A stretch of DNA of 64,000 nt from Calothrix sp. C42_A2020_038 (GTDB taxonomy: Bacteria; Cyanobacteriota; Cyanobacteriia; Cyanobacteriales; Nostocaceae), in the NCBI GenBank assembly GCA_015272395.1, contig JACYLQ010000035.1, forward strand, positions 62,001-126,000, read 5' to 3'. The position numbers and the translations under genes were made by a program. Numbering within the stretch: position 1 is the first letter of the stretch; the number at the start of each line of letters is the position of its first letter. This document shows positions 18,422 through 28,032 of this stretch, in pieces. Under the pieces are notes generated by a model. The model was given only the letters and a program-made list of their open reading frames with translations, was not told the origin of the DNA and searched no databases.

Positions 18422-19744
18422 TTAATAACAAGAATCGTTATGGTCAGGTAAAATTGTTTCTAAATTCCGTAGCGATTGTACCCTAAATCCAACTAAGCCA
18501 ATCAAAAACATACACATCGCACAAATCACATATAGCAAAGCGATCCCGGCACTGGTACCTGTCCCCAATAATCCCCCCAAAACATTTACAAGACTACCCC
18601 CTTCACTAAATTTAGGCGCAAAGACATTATCGGCCAAAGGTCCTGCAATTAAATAAGCGACTGCTCCAAGCAGCTGTTCAAGCAGTAAGCGGGCGGCAAA
18701 AACACGACCTTGAACATTTGGGGGAACCTTTGCAAACCAAATAGCATTATCAGAACTAATGTTTAGAGGAAAACTCAGGGAAGAGCAAAATTGAGTAGGA
18801 ATCCAAACCCAAATGTTTTGACCTAAACCAAAGACAACTTTACATAAACCTGCACTAATAATACCAAGTAAAACTCCTTTAATTTTGCTTTGGAACCCTC
18901 CCCAAATACTGACAATTATACCTCCAAAAACACCACCAAAACCAGCAGCAGAAGCTAAAGTACCAAGTATTAAAGTATTATTACCCGTTCGTGACAAAAT
19001 CATTGGTGAATAGAGCGCATCACCTATATCATGGAACAAACAAAATAAGACTTCTACAATTAACAAAGCTAATAAGCTTGTGCGCTTTTGAATATATTGC
19101 CACCCAAATCCTAATGTCTGCCAGATACTATCACTTTCTTGGTTTTCTATTCTAATAACCGGAGGTTTGGGGATATTTATCAAAAGTACGCTGCTAATAG
19201 CTATAAAGAAAGTCACAATGTCGATTGAGCAAATGCCAACCAAGCCGATTATATGGTAAAGATATCCAGCTAATGCGGGTGCGATAATAATAGCACTGTA
19301 AGCTGAAACAGAATTCATACTACTGGCACGAGTATAGTTTTGTTTGGAGACCATTAGCGATACAGATGCTGAATAGGCAAGATTTTGAAATTGATTAAAA
19401 GTCCCAACAACGGCGCCAGTAGTATAAAGGTGCCAAATTTGTAAATTTTTAGTTATATAAAATATAATGATAGCAATTGTAGCCACGACAGCAACGGTAT
19501 CGCCTAAAATCATCAATAATTTGCGGTTCCATCTGTCTACAATTAAACCACTAATAGGAGTAATAAAAATACCAGGAAGCAAGCTAAAGAAACCTACCAT
19601 TGCAAGAGTAGTTGCTTTACCTGTAATTTCCCATGCCCAGATTTCAATCGCAAAGCTCGTCATACTACTACCGATGGTTGAAACCATCTGACCAAGCCAG
19701 ACGATAAAAAAATTACGCATACTAGTGATTGGTTGTTGTGACAT
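18422..19744 (-). CDS. MFS transporter, EntS-like exporter
   Basis: 440 residues with about 12 hydrophobic helices. 'MRNFFIVWLGQMVSTIGSSM', the loop 'GLIVDRWNRKLLMILGD' (MFS motif A) and 'NVQGRVFAARLLLEQLLGA' match the enterobactin-exporter-like (MFS_3) group. In cyanobacterial peptide clusters such proteins export the product. It sits between the MbtH/TEII debris and the iron-uptake genes, so the lost cluster probably made a siderophore. Confidence 0.85.
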   Translation of the reverse strand: MSQQPITSMRNFFIVWLGQMVSTIGSSMTSFAIEIWAWEITGKATTLAMVGFFSLLPGIFITPISGLIVDRWNRKLLMILGDTVAVVATIAIIIFYITKNLQIWHLYTTGAVVGTFNQFQNLAYSASVSLMVSKQNYTRASSMNSVSAYSAIIIAPALAGYLYHIIGLVGICSIDIVTFFIAISSVLLINIPKPPVIRIENQESDSIWQTLGFGWQYIQKRTSLLALLIVEVLFCLFHDIGDALYSPMILSRTGNNTLILGTLASAAGFGGVFGGIIVSIWGGFQSKIKGVLLGIISAGLCKVVFGLGQNIWVWIPTQFCSSLSFPLNISSDNAIWFAKVPPNVQGRVFAARLLLEQLLGAVAYLIAGPLADNVFAPKFSEGGSLVNVLGGLLGTGTSAGIALLYVICAMCMFLIGLVGFRVQSLRNLETILPDHNDSCY

Positions 19745-19940
19745 TAGATTTTTGATGACAGGGTAATTAAATTAATTAAAATTTGTGTACTAAAGGCTGT
19801 TTCAGCTAATTCCTCAATCTCCGCCTTAAACCAAAAATATATAGCTAAAATTAAATTGTTTAAGTTAACATCAATTTTGTCAGTTTAGCTTGACCACAAT
19901 ATATTCATAATGCGCGAATTTTAAATTAATAAAATTTTAA

Positions 19941-20927
19941 TTATGAGCTTTCTATTATATATTTAAATAAGTCATCAAGAATGGCATTCGCTGCTAGGAT
20001 ATTACCAAAGTACCAGTAACTAGAATCAACTATATATACTTTATTATTTTTGAATGCTTTAAGTGATTGCCATAACTGGCTTTTTTCATACATTTTGAAA
20101 GATTTTTCAGCTCCTCGGTTTAACATTACAAATAAGACATCTGCATCTAACAAGTCTAAACGCTCCAAACTGACATTTAAAAAGGCTGTGTTTTGAGTAG
20201 TGGTGTACTGAAATTGTCGCATTGGTACAGAAAACCCTACCTCCTGCAAAATACTTCCGGTAAATGATAATATGGTCTCAATAGTCGGATTAGTAGTAGC
20301 TGCATAGAATCGGATCACAGAAACCTCTACTTTCCCAATTTTTTGCTCTATAGATTTTCGCAATTGCTTCACCCGTTGTTGATATTGAACAAGTTTGTCT
20401 TGAGCTTGTTTACTCGTATCTAATATTTCCCCAACTTGTTGTAAAGATTCTTTCCAACCATCTTTAAGATATTTACTTTCGAGTTTTACTGTAGGGGCTA
20501 TTAGAGAAAAAAGCTTGTATTCATGAGGAGTAAAGTAAAATCCTACAATCAAATCTGGATGCAACTGCACCATTTTTTCTATATTGATTTGAATATCTTT
20601 TCCGATAGAAATTATACCTTCTAAATTTCCCGATAACTGTCGGACTCTGCTACGCGCGAAAGCATTTTCCCCTGCTGCTATTGGTTTCAAACCTAATGCT
20701 AAAATTGCATCTAAGGCAATTTCATCTGTGGCAATGATACGCTGGGCTTGAAGAGGAACACAGGTTTTTCCAAGTTCATGCTGAATAATTCGGCAGTCAG
20801 ATGTCTGTGACTGAGAATTTTGAATATAAGTTTTTTGAGTAAGCTGGCTGTTGTAGCCAGCTGTAATTAGCAAAAAGGAAAGGGCTACTAGGAGGAATAG
20901 CTGAATATGATACTTTCGGCTTTTCAT
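19941..20927 (-). CDS. iron-siderophore ABC transporter substrate-binding protein
   Basis: 328 residues from ATG 20927, which begins a signal-like segment (KSRKYHIQLFLLVALSFLLI). It has the class III periplasmic-binding fold: 'RIIATDEIALDAILALGLKPIAAG', 'IEKMVQLHPDLIVGFYFTPHE', 'LERLDLLDADVLFVML', 'NKVYIVDSSYWYFG'. There is no lipobox cysteine. It delivers ferric siderophore to an inner-membrane permease; no permease or ATPase gene follows within the window. Confidence 0.88.
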   Translation of the reverse strand: MKSRKYHIQLFLLVALSFLLITAGYNSQLTQKTYIQNSQSQTSDCRIIQHELGKTCVPLQAQRIIATDEIALDAILALGLKPIAAGENAFARSRVRQLSGNLEGIISIGKDIQINIEKMVQLHPDLIVGFYFTPHEYKLFSLIAPTVKLESKYLKDGWKESLQQVGEILDTSKQAQDKLVQYQQRVKQLRKSIEQKIGKVEVSVIRFYAATTNPTIETILSFTGSILQEVGFSVPMRQFQYTTTQNTAFLNVSLERLDLLDADVLFVMLNRGAEKSFKMYEKSQLWQSLKAFKNNKVYIVDSSYWYFGNILAANAILDDLFKYIIESS

Positions 20928-21212
20928 CTGGTATTCACAGCAAAGGGACAGTGTTAGAGAGTATTTTAATAGTCTGAGAAAGTACAAGATGTCGCTAGTC
21001 GCGTAGCGTAAAGCATAGCTTTTCCCACTGGGTAGAATCTGGGGTTTAAGCCACATACTGAAATGCTGGACTGCGTTTGGTATGACATATCAAGATACCT
21101 TTAAAACATTGGCGTTGCATAAATGCGGGATGAACTAGAGGCCAAAACTATTAGTATTTCGTTCAAAATTAAGCTAAATCATCCCATGAATCAGTAACAC
21201 CAAAACACTCTC

Positions 21213-23471
21213 TTAAAATGTCCAAGAGATAGAACCCAGAACAGTTAACGGGTCGCCAGGAAATACACGTAAGTCACTCTCGGCAGTTTCAAAATACCGG
21301 ATGTCAAACAAGTTTTTGATATTGACAGAAGCGCGAAAATTATTTCTTTTGTAGAAAAGAGCAGCATCTGTCCGCACGTAGCTTGGTAGGCTAAATGTGT
21401 TGCCTAAATCCCCCTGACGTTCTCCAACATAAAACAGTCCAAACCCAAACCCTAAACCCTGCAAATATCCCTTTGGAATTTCATAGGTAGTCCATAAGCT
21501 AGCACTAAATTCAGGCACATTATTAATTATGTTACCAGAGAAGTTGGGGTCTTTTGTGATTTCTGCGTTAGTGTAAGCACTGGAAGCAATAATTTTCCAT
21601 CCCGGAAGAATTTCTCCTGCAATATCAAATTCAACACCTTGACTTTTCTGTTCGCCTGTTTGAATGGAAAAATTAGGATCCACTGGGTCTGTAACGAGAA
21701 CATTAGAACGGGTTAGGTTATAGTAAGCAAGTGTTGCAGAAAGCCTATCACTCAAATCTGCTTTTACTCCTATTTCATACTGAGTACCACGCTCCGGCTT
21801 AAATAACCTTCGATCTAAACCCGATCCAACAGACTGCTGAAACGCGCGACCATAACTTGCATAAAGTGAAATCGGTGGGATGGGTTGATATACAATCCCG
21901 ATTCTAGGGCTGAAGGCTTCGTCTTGTTGGAAAGCAGTGGTTTCGCCAATATCATTTTCTTGCTTTTCATTTACTATATCGAAACGTCCACCTAACAAAA
22001 GCTTGAAGTTGTTAGATAAAGAAATTTGGTCTTGTATATAGATGCCTAATGCTTCATTAATAGTTGAGGAAAGAGGAAATTCAGCAGTTCTTGCACCAAC
22101 AAGATTACGACTGTAAACAGGGTTGAAGATATCAATTGGTGCAATCTCTACACTTGCTGAAGAGTTGGAATACGTAAATTTGTACAAATCAAAACCAATT
22201 AGCAGCTTGTGTTCAATAGTTCCTGTTTTAAAATTGCCAACTACATTGGTATCCAAAATGTAACTGGAGCCGTACTGTTTATTCACTTCAAAGATACCGC
22301 GTTCAAGAGTACGTTCATCTTCAAGTAGCGCACTAGGAAAACCAGAGCTTTGAGGTTGGTTATAAAACGTAGCTCGAAATGCGTTGCGAACTTGCCAACT
22401 ATCGCTAAAACGATGGTCGAATTGATAACCAATCCGGCTTACCTCAATTTTGGTGAAGTCTACAGACGGTTCGTTTAGAAAGCGATTAATTGGAATTTCA
22501 CCATTACGATTTGGTAAGACAGTTCCTCTGGCTGGTAAACCACGGTCGTTTGGCTGTTCAATAACAGTATGTTGTCCTTCTAGAGTCAGTTTGGTATTCT
22601 CACCTAAACGGATAGACAAAGCGGGAGCAAAAGAGTATCGCGTGGTGTTGAAAAAATCAACAAATGTATCCGAACTAAACCCGTAGGCGTTGAAGCGGTA
22701 AAGAATATTTTTGTTTTCATCGAGAGGTCCGGTTAAATCAATGCTACCACTGTATGTGTTGAAATTTCCAAAATTTGCTTCAACAGAATAAGCAGGAGTA
22801 TTAAGAGGTTGTTTCGTAGTAACGTTAATAGTTCCTCCCAATTGACCCTGACCAAAAAGAGCAGCACCTGGTCCTTTTAAAACTTCTATTTGCTCTATAT
22901 TCGCAACATCTACAGCAGTAAAGGTATATCCATCGCGTAAACCGTTGATAATTATGTTGTTGTTGAAGAATCTACCAGGAATACCACGTATCGTGTAAAC
23001 ATCAAAAGCTGACCGAGAGGATTGGTCGGCGCCTACACCTGCAACATTTCTCAAAGCATCAGTCACCCGTTGTACTTTTTGATCTTCAAGTACCTGACGG
23101 GGAACTACCTTAACTGAAAAAGGAATATCACGCAACGGAGTGTCGGTTCTTGTTCCTGTGGTTGCATCTGGTACGCGGTATCCGTCTGCTTCACCTGTTA
23201 CTACTAATTCAATGGGGTCATCTGCCTGCGCTGGGTCTTGCGGTTTCTCACTTGTTGGCTCCTGGGCTTCTGTCTTTGGTGGTGCTTCCGGTTGCTGCGG
23301 CACCTGCGTTGTAGTTGTAGCAGGCGCCACTCCAAAAATCAGCCCATCTGAATCATCAAATAACTCAACCGTTGGCAGAGTCTTCTCACCTATCACCGTC
23401 ACCCGAACAGTATTAGCATCAACATTCGTCACACTTATTTCAGTAATTCCCTCTAGAGGCTGTGCTTTCAA
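21213..23471 (-). pseudogene. TonB-dependent siderophore receptor lacking its 5' end
   Basis: 752 uninterrupted codons: end of an AMIN-like domain ('GITEISVTNVDANTVRVTV'), a proline/acid linker, TonB box region (DDPIELVVTGEADGYRVP), plug domain ('VEVLKGPGAALFGQGQLGG' type) and a complete beta-barrel ending 'TVLGSISWTF' with terminal F. The frame can only start at a TTG inside the AMIN domain: no signal peptide, no AMIN start, no ribosome site. An outer-membrane protein cannot reach its place like this, so I call it 5'-truncated. The cut falls at the same AMIN position that begins the homologous debris on the opposite strand at 23.6 kb. It might still be rescued by an unseen upstream fusion, but the adjacent DNA runs the other way. 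Confidence 0.8.
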
Positions 23472-23506
23472 GTATAATCAGGTGCTTTTACTTTGTGAGG
23501 AAATAA

Positions 23507-24240
23507 ATGAAGTTTGATAAATTGTTTCAAAGCCTACTGGTTTTGGGTGTAGTTGCTTTTGTAAGCACTCCTGCTAAAAGTGAGGAATTTCTGGCGGGCA
23601 GTTGCGTTTACCTAGTGGTGAAGCTTTTACATTCCGTTCCTCTAAACCGCTTGCAGGTATTACTGAGATCACAGTTACAAATGTTGATGCAAATACTGTG
23701 CGGGTGACGGTGGTCGGTGAGACAAGTCAGCCAGCGGTTGAGTTGTTTGATGATGATACAGGTTTGGTTTTTGGGGTGGGCAGAAGTGCAACCGCGACAC
23801 AACCACAACCAGAGGCGCCGCAAGAAAAACCAGCCGCGCGGCAAGATGACCCAATTGAGTTGGTGGTGACGGGAGAACAAGATGGGTATCGGGCGCCGAA
23901 TGCAACCACTGGGACTAAAATTGATACACCCCTACGAGATATTCCTCAGTCGATTCAAGTAGTTCCCCGGCGAGTGCTAGAAGATCAGCAAGCAGATACT
24001 TTATCAGAGGTAATTAAAAACGTACCGGGAGCGTTATCAGCAGAGGGGTCATCTCGTTCACCGTTTGTATCTCCTTACATTCGAGGTTTTGATGCTAGCA
24101 ACAGTATTTTGCGAAATGGACTGCCAGAAGTTGCAGGTTTTATACGGTCAAGGTTCGTTAGGGGGCACAATCAATTTAGTAACTAAAGAACCACTGAGTG
24201 AACCTTACTACTCTTTGGAGCACCCGACTTACTGCACTCG
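23507..24240 (+). pseudogene. second TonB-dependent receptor, multiply deleted
   Basis: Three pieces in sequence order but in shifting frames. Piece 1 (23507-23596): signal peptide 'FDKLFQSLLVLGVVAFVSTP', ending in KSEEF, with GAGG before the ATG. Piece 2 (about 23599-24150): late AMIN domain 'GGQLRLPSGEAFTF', 'GITEITVTNVDANTVRVTVV', TonB box, and plug start 'VPRRVLEDQQADTLSEVIKN'. Piece 3 (about 24145-24222): 'LYGQGSLGGTINLVTKEPLS' then nothing of the barrel. Deletions lie at each join. GGCGCC sites end in piece 2 at 23,893, close to the start of the foreign stretch. Confidence 0.85.
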
Positions 24241-24283
24241 ACCGTATTTTAAACTTTCTGTACCCTCTAAAACCATTGACAGC

Positions 24284-24397
24284 GGGTGAGTTCAACTGTT
24301 AAAGCAACCCCAACTTTTTCTCAGAGATGTAATGCATCTTAGAATAACTTAATACATCAAAATTCCTGTTTAAGGCAAGTTCAACGAGCGATCGCTT
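24284..24397. repeat. cassette-boundary repeat, right part plus tail
   Basis: Begins GAGTTCAACTGTTAAAG, then a 97-base tail (CAACTTTTTCTCAGAGATG ... TTTAAGGCAAGTTC) ending in GCGATCGC. The tail is about 90% identical by eye to 31812-31908. It marks the left edge of the mosaic region. Confidence 0.75.
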
Positions 24398-24516
24398 TTG
24401 TGTGAATCATGTTTAAGCCGAATCGCATCTTGCACCTGTTCCATAAGTTTCTTTGGACGTTGTTCCATAGGAATAATATCGATAAAATTTCTGTCTAATA
24501 CCCTAATTTGGATGTT

Positions 24517-24729
24517 ATGCGGAATATGTCTGGATATCAGCTAGGAATATACTGAAAAACTTGTACTTACGTACAAAATAGGGTGTATATGCGGAATAGT
24601 TCTGGATATCATCCTTTTTCGGATAATAGCCAGAAAAATTCTTGATATCTACCCCAAATCAGGTAGTTATCCAGAAATTTTCTGTATAATAGCTGGATAT
24701 TGACCATATCCAGAAAACTTCTTGATATT
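24517..24729. repeat. array of imperfect CTGGATAT / CCAGAAAA repeats
   Basis: ATGCGGAATATGTCTGGATA at 24517 returns as ATGCGGAATAGTTCTGGATA at 24589, a 72-base step. CCAGAAAAATTCTTGATAT at 24630 returns as CCAGAAAACTTCTTGATAT at 24710, and CCAGAAATTTTCTG lies between at 24671. CTGGATAT and ATATCCAG are inverted versions of one core, so the block can form several hairpins. It lies just upstream of the RiPP-like genes and could be an operator array, an iteron-like set or decayed repeats. Confidence 0.65.
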
Positions 24730-24900
24730 ATAATTAAAATGCTTGTTACCTTTTCGCTGACTGAATCACTTAGTTTAATAGGTGGAAACTTTCCGTATAA
24801 TAAATAGTTATGCCGCTTCCCCCAAGATGTGGCAATGTTAAATTGCCTGGAGAGTTCCGAAGTAGTTACATTTCTTCAAATCAAAGTGAGGTTAAACAAA

Positions 24901-25070
24901 TGGTAGCCAACAATACTGCAACCGAACTACATCAAGAATCTGAGACTGAAGCAGAAGCTCGAAACGAGGCGAACAAGCAAGAAAAGATTAAGGTATCCCT
25001 AGACAGCCTCAAAACGCCTGCTGCAAGTGAGGCTTTTAATGCTCGTGTCACCTGCCAAAGACGGAGTTAG
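24901..25070 (+). CDS. leader-peptide-like small protein (possible RiPP precursor remnant)
   Basis: 56 codons from the ATG at 24901 (an earlier in-frame ATG at 24810 is less likely; GAGG lies 13 bases before 24901). Very acidic and alanine/glutamate rich ('NNTATELHQESETEAEARNE'), then 'KIKVSLDSLKTPAASEAFNA', then RVTC. Such charged leaders with a short C-terminal core are typical of radical-SAM-modified peptides, and a SPASM maturase fragment and a transporter follow. The stop is a TAG after which the same frame stays open straight into the maturase fragment, so the 3' end was probably cut and joined. Function is unproven. Confidence 0.45.
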
Positions 25071-25139
25071 AAGTCTAGTTTTCTAGATGCTGTAGGTGTT
25101 TTCGGATTTGTTATAGCGACAATACTTGAAATTGCCGCT

Positions 25140-25733
25140 ATGGCTTTGATGCTCGTGACAGTGACTGACAAAAATTTCCAGTTAATAGACGAAAGTATTG
25201 TTGATCTTGCAAAAGAGATCGGAGTCAAAGATATGGCTATGGACTTTGACTTGGTTCGCTCAACTGGAATTACTACAGAGTCTTGTGTCGAAAAGATTAT
25301 TCTTCTGCGGCGATATGCCCATCAACAAGGTTTGAATTTTTACGGTACATGGGAGACACCATATCGAAATTTGATGTCTAGCTCTTGGCTTAATACTCCC
25401 CATGCATTTTGCCCTGCAATGGAAGGTAAGACACTTGAGTTCAATGTCGATGGAAGCTTGAAAACTTGTGGGCATACCAACACAGTTGTGGGGACATCAG
25501 ACAAATTTGAAGATTGCTTTACCCCCAATAGCAAATACTCTCAACTGATAGAGAGCCGACTCCCTGGAAACAATGACTTCTGCAAAGGCTGTGAAATTGA
25601 AGGTTCTTGTGCAGGGCAGTGTCAAGTCACTTTGGAGTCCTCTAGGAATGATAGTCAATTAGTTGAAAAAATGTGCCAACTAATGATCGCAACTACACAG
25701 CGTTTGGTTCATGAGTATCTAGAAGGCAGGTAA
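25140..25733 (+). pseudogene. radical SAM/SPASM maturase, C-terminal part only
   Basis: 197 residues. Clear SPASM-type auxiliary cluster cysteines: CPAMEGKTLEFNVDGSLKTC, then C-K-G-C-x5-C-x3-C in 'FCKGCEIEGSCAGQC'. Upstream is the last part of a TIM barrel. The CxxxCxxC cluster that binds S-adenosylmethionine is absent, so the N-terminal half is missing and the protein cannot start radical chemistry alone. The frame is open back to a TAG at 25068 that ends the leader-like gene. Related enzymes crosslink or modify ribosomal peptides. Confidence 0.75.
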
Positions 25734-25739
25734 AACTCT

Positions 25740-26942
25740 GTGCCTATAGCCATGAGAAAGTTAGTTATTCTCATGGGGTTGTTCTATCTAATTCAGACAT
25801 ATACCAACAACCCAGGAATAACTGCTTTACCCCAATCTCTCTATCTCAAGGAAACCCTTGGTCTATCAGCAACGACAATAGCCCAAATTGGTGGCATTAT
25901 CTCGGTGCCTTGGATGATAAAACCTGTCTGGGGTTTCATCGTTGACACCTTTCCTATTTTTGGTTTTCGTACCAAAAGTTATCTGATAATTTGTTATTCT
26001 CTAGCTTCAGTAGTACTTCTATGGCTTGGCAGTTTAGAGAAATATACGGGTCTTATTCTAGCTCTTGGAGGAGTAATCACCTCCGTCTGTATTGCAACTT
26101 CAGATGTTGTAGCAGATAGACTGATGGTGACGAAGGGAAAAGCCCTCAATCAAACATCTACCCTACAGTCTGCTCAGTGGACTGCGCTTTGCCTCGGTGA
26201 AGCACTGATGTTTTACTTGGGAGGTTTACTTGCAAAGTTTACCAGTTTATCGATAGCTTTTACTGTCAGCGCATTTGTTCCCCTACTTGGCTTATTAGCA
26301 ACTCTATTTTTCTTTAAAGAAGATCGTATAAGCAAAGATCGATATTCTCCCATTTCTTCCATCAAAGTGAGCATTTCAACCCTATGGAGAGCTATTAAAT
26401 CTCGTCATCTCATAGCGGTGGTTTTGTTCATTGCTTTTCTTAAATTTAGTCCTTCACCACCACTTTTGTTCTACTTTCGTGACACGTTAGGCTTCTCGGA
26501 AGACTTTGTTGGCTCTTTGAGTGCTGTAGGTTCAATAGCTTCAGCTATTGGTGCAATTGTGTTTGGTGTATTCTCTCCAAAAGTTTCAAGGCAAAGTCTA
26601 CTAAATTTGATTATAGGGTTGAGTGCATTATCAACGCTTTGCTTTATGTTCATATACAATCCCATAAGTGCTGTTTTAATTCAGAGTGTGAGTAGTTTCT
26701 TTAGCATGATTGCATTCATTGGGGTGTTAGAAATATCGGCGCGAGCTTGTCCAGAGGGAGCCGAAGGTACGTCGTTTGCATTACTCGCTTCAATTTCTAA
26801 TTTAACGCTTTCTTTTGGAGAGATTTTCGGAGGTTGGCTGTATGACTTCAAGATTCCATTTGCTTTACTGACTGCTATCAGTGCTGCTTTTACTGCTTTA
26901 TGCTGGTTTCTTATACCAATCTTGAAGCTTGATAAAAACTAG
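25740..26942 (+). CDS. MFS / folate-biopterin-transporter-like membrane protein
   Basis: 400 residues with about 12 hydrophobic helices. 'VPWMIKPVWGFIVDTFPIFG' is the BT1/FBT-type hallmark after helix 2, and 'TSDVVADRLMV' marks helix 4. GTG at 25740 is 6 bases after the maturase stop with AGGCAGG upstream; ATG 25752 is possible. Beside a leader-like gene and a SPASM fragment it may export the modified peptide, but this family often moves folates or pterins. The stop overlaps the convergent vapC stop in the tetranucleotide CTAG. Confidence 0.8.
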   Translation: MPIAMRKLVILMGLFYLIQTYTNNPGITALPQSLYLKETLGLSATTIAQIGGIISVPWMIKPVWGFIVDTFPIFGFRTKSYLIICYSLASVVLLWLGSLEKYTGLILALGGVITSVCIATSDVVADRLMVTKGKALNQTSTLQSAQWTALCLGEALMFYLGGLLAKFTSLSIAFTVSAFVPLLGLLATLFFFKEDRISKDRYSPISSIKVSISTLWRAIKSRHLIAVVLFIAFLKFSPSPPLLFYFRDTLGFSEDFVGSLSAVGSIASAIGAIVFGVFSPKVSRQSLLNLIIGLSALSTLCFMFIYNPISAVLIQSVSSFFSMIAFIGVLEISARACPEGAEGTSFALLASISNLTLSFGEIFGGWLYDFKIPFALLTAISAAFTALCWFLIPILKLDKN

Positions 26943-27337
26943 GAACTAGCTGCCCAGAGCAAAGAGACTTCATATTGATTAAATGTTGAATCCGCACTCA
27001 CAAGTGTCATATCTTCTACCTGAGCTTGTGCAATCAGCATTCGGTCAAAAGGATCACGATGATGTAAAGGCAATGCAGCCACCCGCAAAGCATGAGAAGC
27101 AGTGATCTCTAACGATCTAGCTCCTAGTTGAGTCATTCGAGTAGAGACATAATCATCTATTGGTTCGGGCAGTGGCAGCTTACCGATTGAAACCTTAATT
27201 CCCATCTCCCAAACACTGGCAACAGAAAACCACACTTCATTACTTTCGTTCGCAATTTGTTCAATCACATTCTCACTTAACTCTTCTGGTTGAGCAAACC
27301 ACCATAACCAACATTGTGTATCTAGTAAAAGTCTCAC
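26939..27337 (-). CDS. VapC-type PIN toxin
   Basis: 132 residues with a GTG start overlapping the antitoxin stop as GTGA. PIN-domain acids: D6 in 'MRLLLDTQCWLWW', E44 in 'VASVWEMGIK', and D/D in 'HHRDPFDRMLIAQAQ' and 'TLVSADSTF'. Expected to be a Mg-dependent RNase. Complete. Confidence 0.92.
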   Translation of the reverse strand: MRLLLDTQCWLWWFAQPEELSENVIEQIANESNEVWFSVASVWEMGIKVSIGKLPLPEPIDDYVSTRMTQLGARSLEITASHALRVAALPLHHRDPFDRMLIAQAQVEDMTLVSADSTFNQYEVSLLWAASS

Positions 27338-27579
27338 TCTGTACCGCCCTCAAATGCAACCAAAATATCTTCTGGCAGAGGAGCATTAAAGTCGTCTGGC
27401 ACAATAAATTTTCCCCGATCTTGTCCCAAACTAGACCGTCGATCTAAGGATGTCCGAAACGGAACAAGCTTAGCAATTGGAATACCTCGGTTTGAAATAA
27501 CGATTTCCTCTCCGAGTTCCACACGGGACAATAGCCGAGAGAGGTTGGTCTTAGCCTGATGGATATTTACAGTTTCCAT
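27334..27579 (-). CDS. Phd/YefM-family antitoxin
   Basis: 81 residues. N-terminal DNA-binding Phd fold 'METVNIHQAKTNLSRLLSRV', 'GEEIVISNRGIPIAKLVP', then an extended toxin-binding tail. It pairs with the PIN toxin downstream and should repress the pair. A 43-bp repeat and an attC-like element lie just upstream. Confidence 0.92.
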   Translation of the reverse strand: METVNIHQAKTNLSRLLSRVELGEEIVISNRGIPIAKLVPFRTSLDRRSSLGQDRGKFIVPDDFNAPLPEDILVAFEGGTE

Positions 27580-27630
27580 GTTCTTAAAGAACTAAGTCTA
27601 CAAACTAAGTTTAATTCAATTGCGGTGACT

Positions 27631-27855
27631 CTGCAAGGGTAAGTTAATTTAGAGTTGTGGGTAACTGGCAAGCAATGCAGCATAACAACGCGCTGGAGCG
27701 GACGGTCGGGAGATCTCGGTGATGCTGCTAAGGTTATCTGCCGCCGCTCAGCTAAGCCGTTACGGTAATTCCAAGTTCTTCTCAGATATATAATAGTAAA
27801 TTTTAGAATAACTTAACTCCTTAAAATCTCTTTTAAAAATGAGTATCGGGCGATC
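27631..27855. repeat. composite repeat: 43-bp repeat + attC-like element + tail
   Basis: Part 1 (27631-27673) matches 15101-15143. Part 2 (27679-27762) starts GCATAACAACGCGCTGGAGCG and ends CCGCTCAGCTAAGCCGTTAC, with GGAGCGG/CCGCTC arms and the inner phrase AAGGTTATCTGCCGCCG. Part 3 is a diverged copy of the tail at 24301 and 31812, ending in GCGATCGC at 27849. Confidence 0.75.
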
Positions 27856-27898
27856 GCTCCCATGATATCTTTGTGCGATCGCTCCCGGTTTCAACTGA

Positions 27899-27935
27899 GT
27901 CCCAAAGGAACACGCTCCGCGTAGCTTGCTTCCAA
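27899..27935. repeat. dispersed repeat GAGTCCCAAAGGAACACG
   Basis: About 37 bases, GAGTCCCAAAGGAACACG then CTCCGCGTAGCTTGCTTCC, identical at 31920-31955. It resembles the short interspersed repeats common in Nostocales genomes. A HIP1 octamer lies 25 bases upstream in one copy and 30 in the other. Confidence 0.75.
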
Positions 27936-28032
27936 AGAAAAGCAATTAGCAATGTGACAGAAGTTCATGCAACCACATTCCCCTATTTGCGTTGATTAGA
28001 GTGGGAGGGGGTTATTTCGGTATAGTATCGAC

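Noticed and set aside
21213-23471. Functional TonB receptor read from the TTG at 23471
   Set aside because: An outer-membrane receptor needs a signal peptide; the frame starts mid-domain and no export signal precedes it.
24517-24729. CRISPR array
   Set aside because: Repeat units are imperfect, of mixed orientation and uneven spacing, and no cas genes are present.
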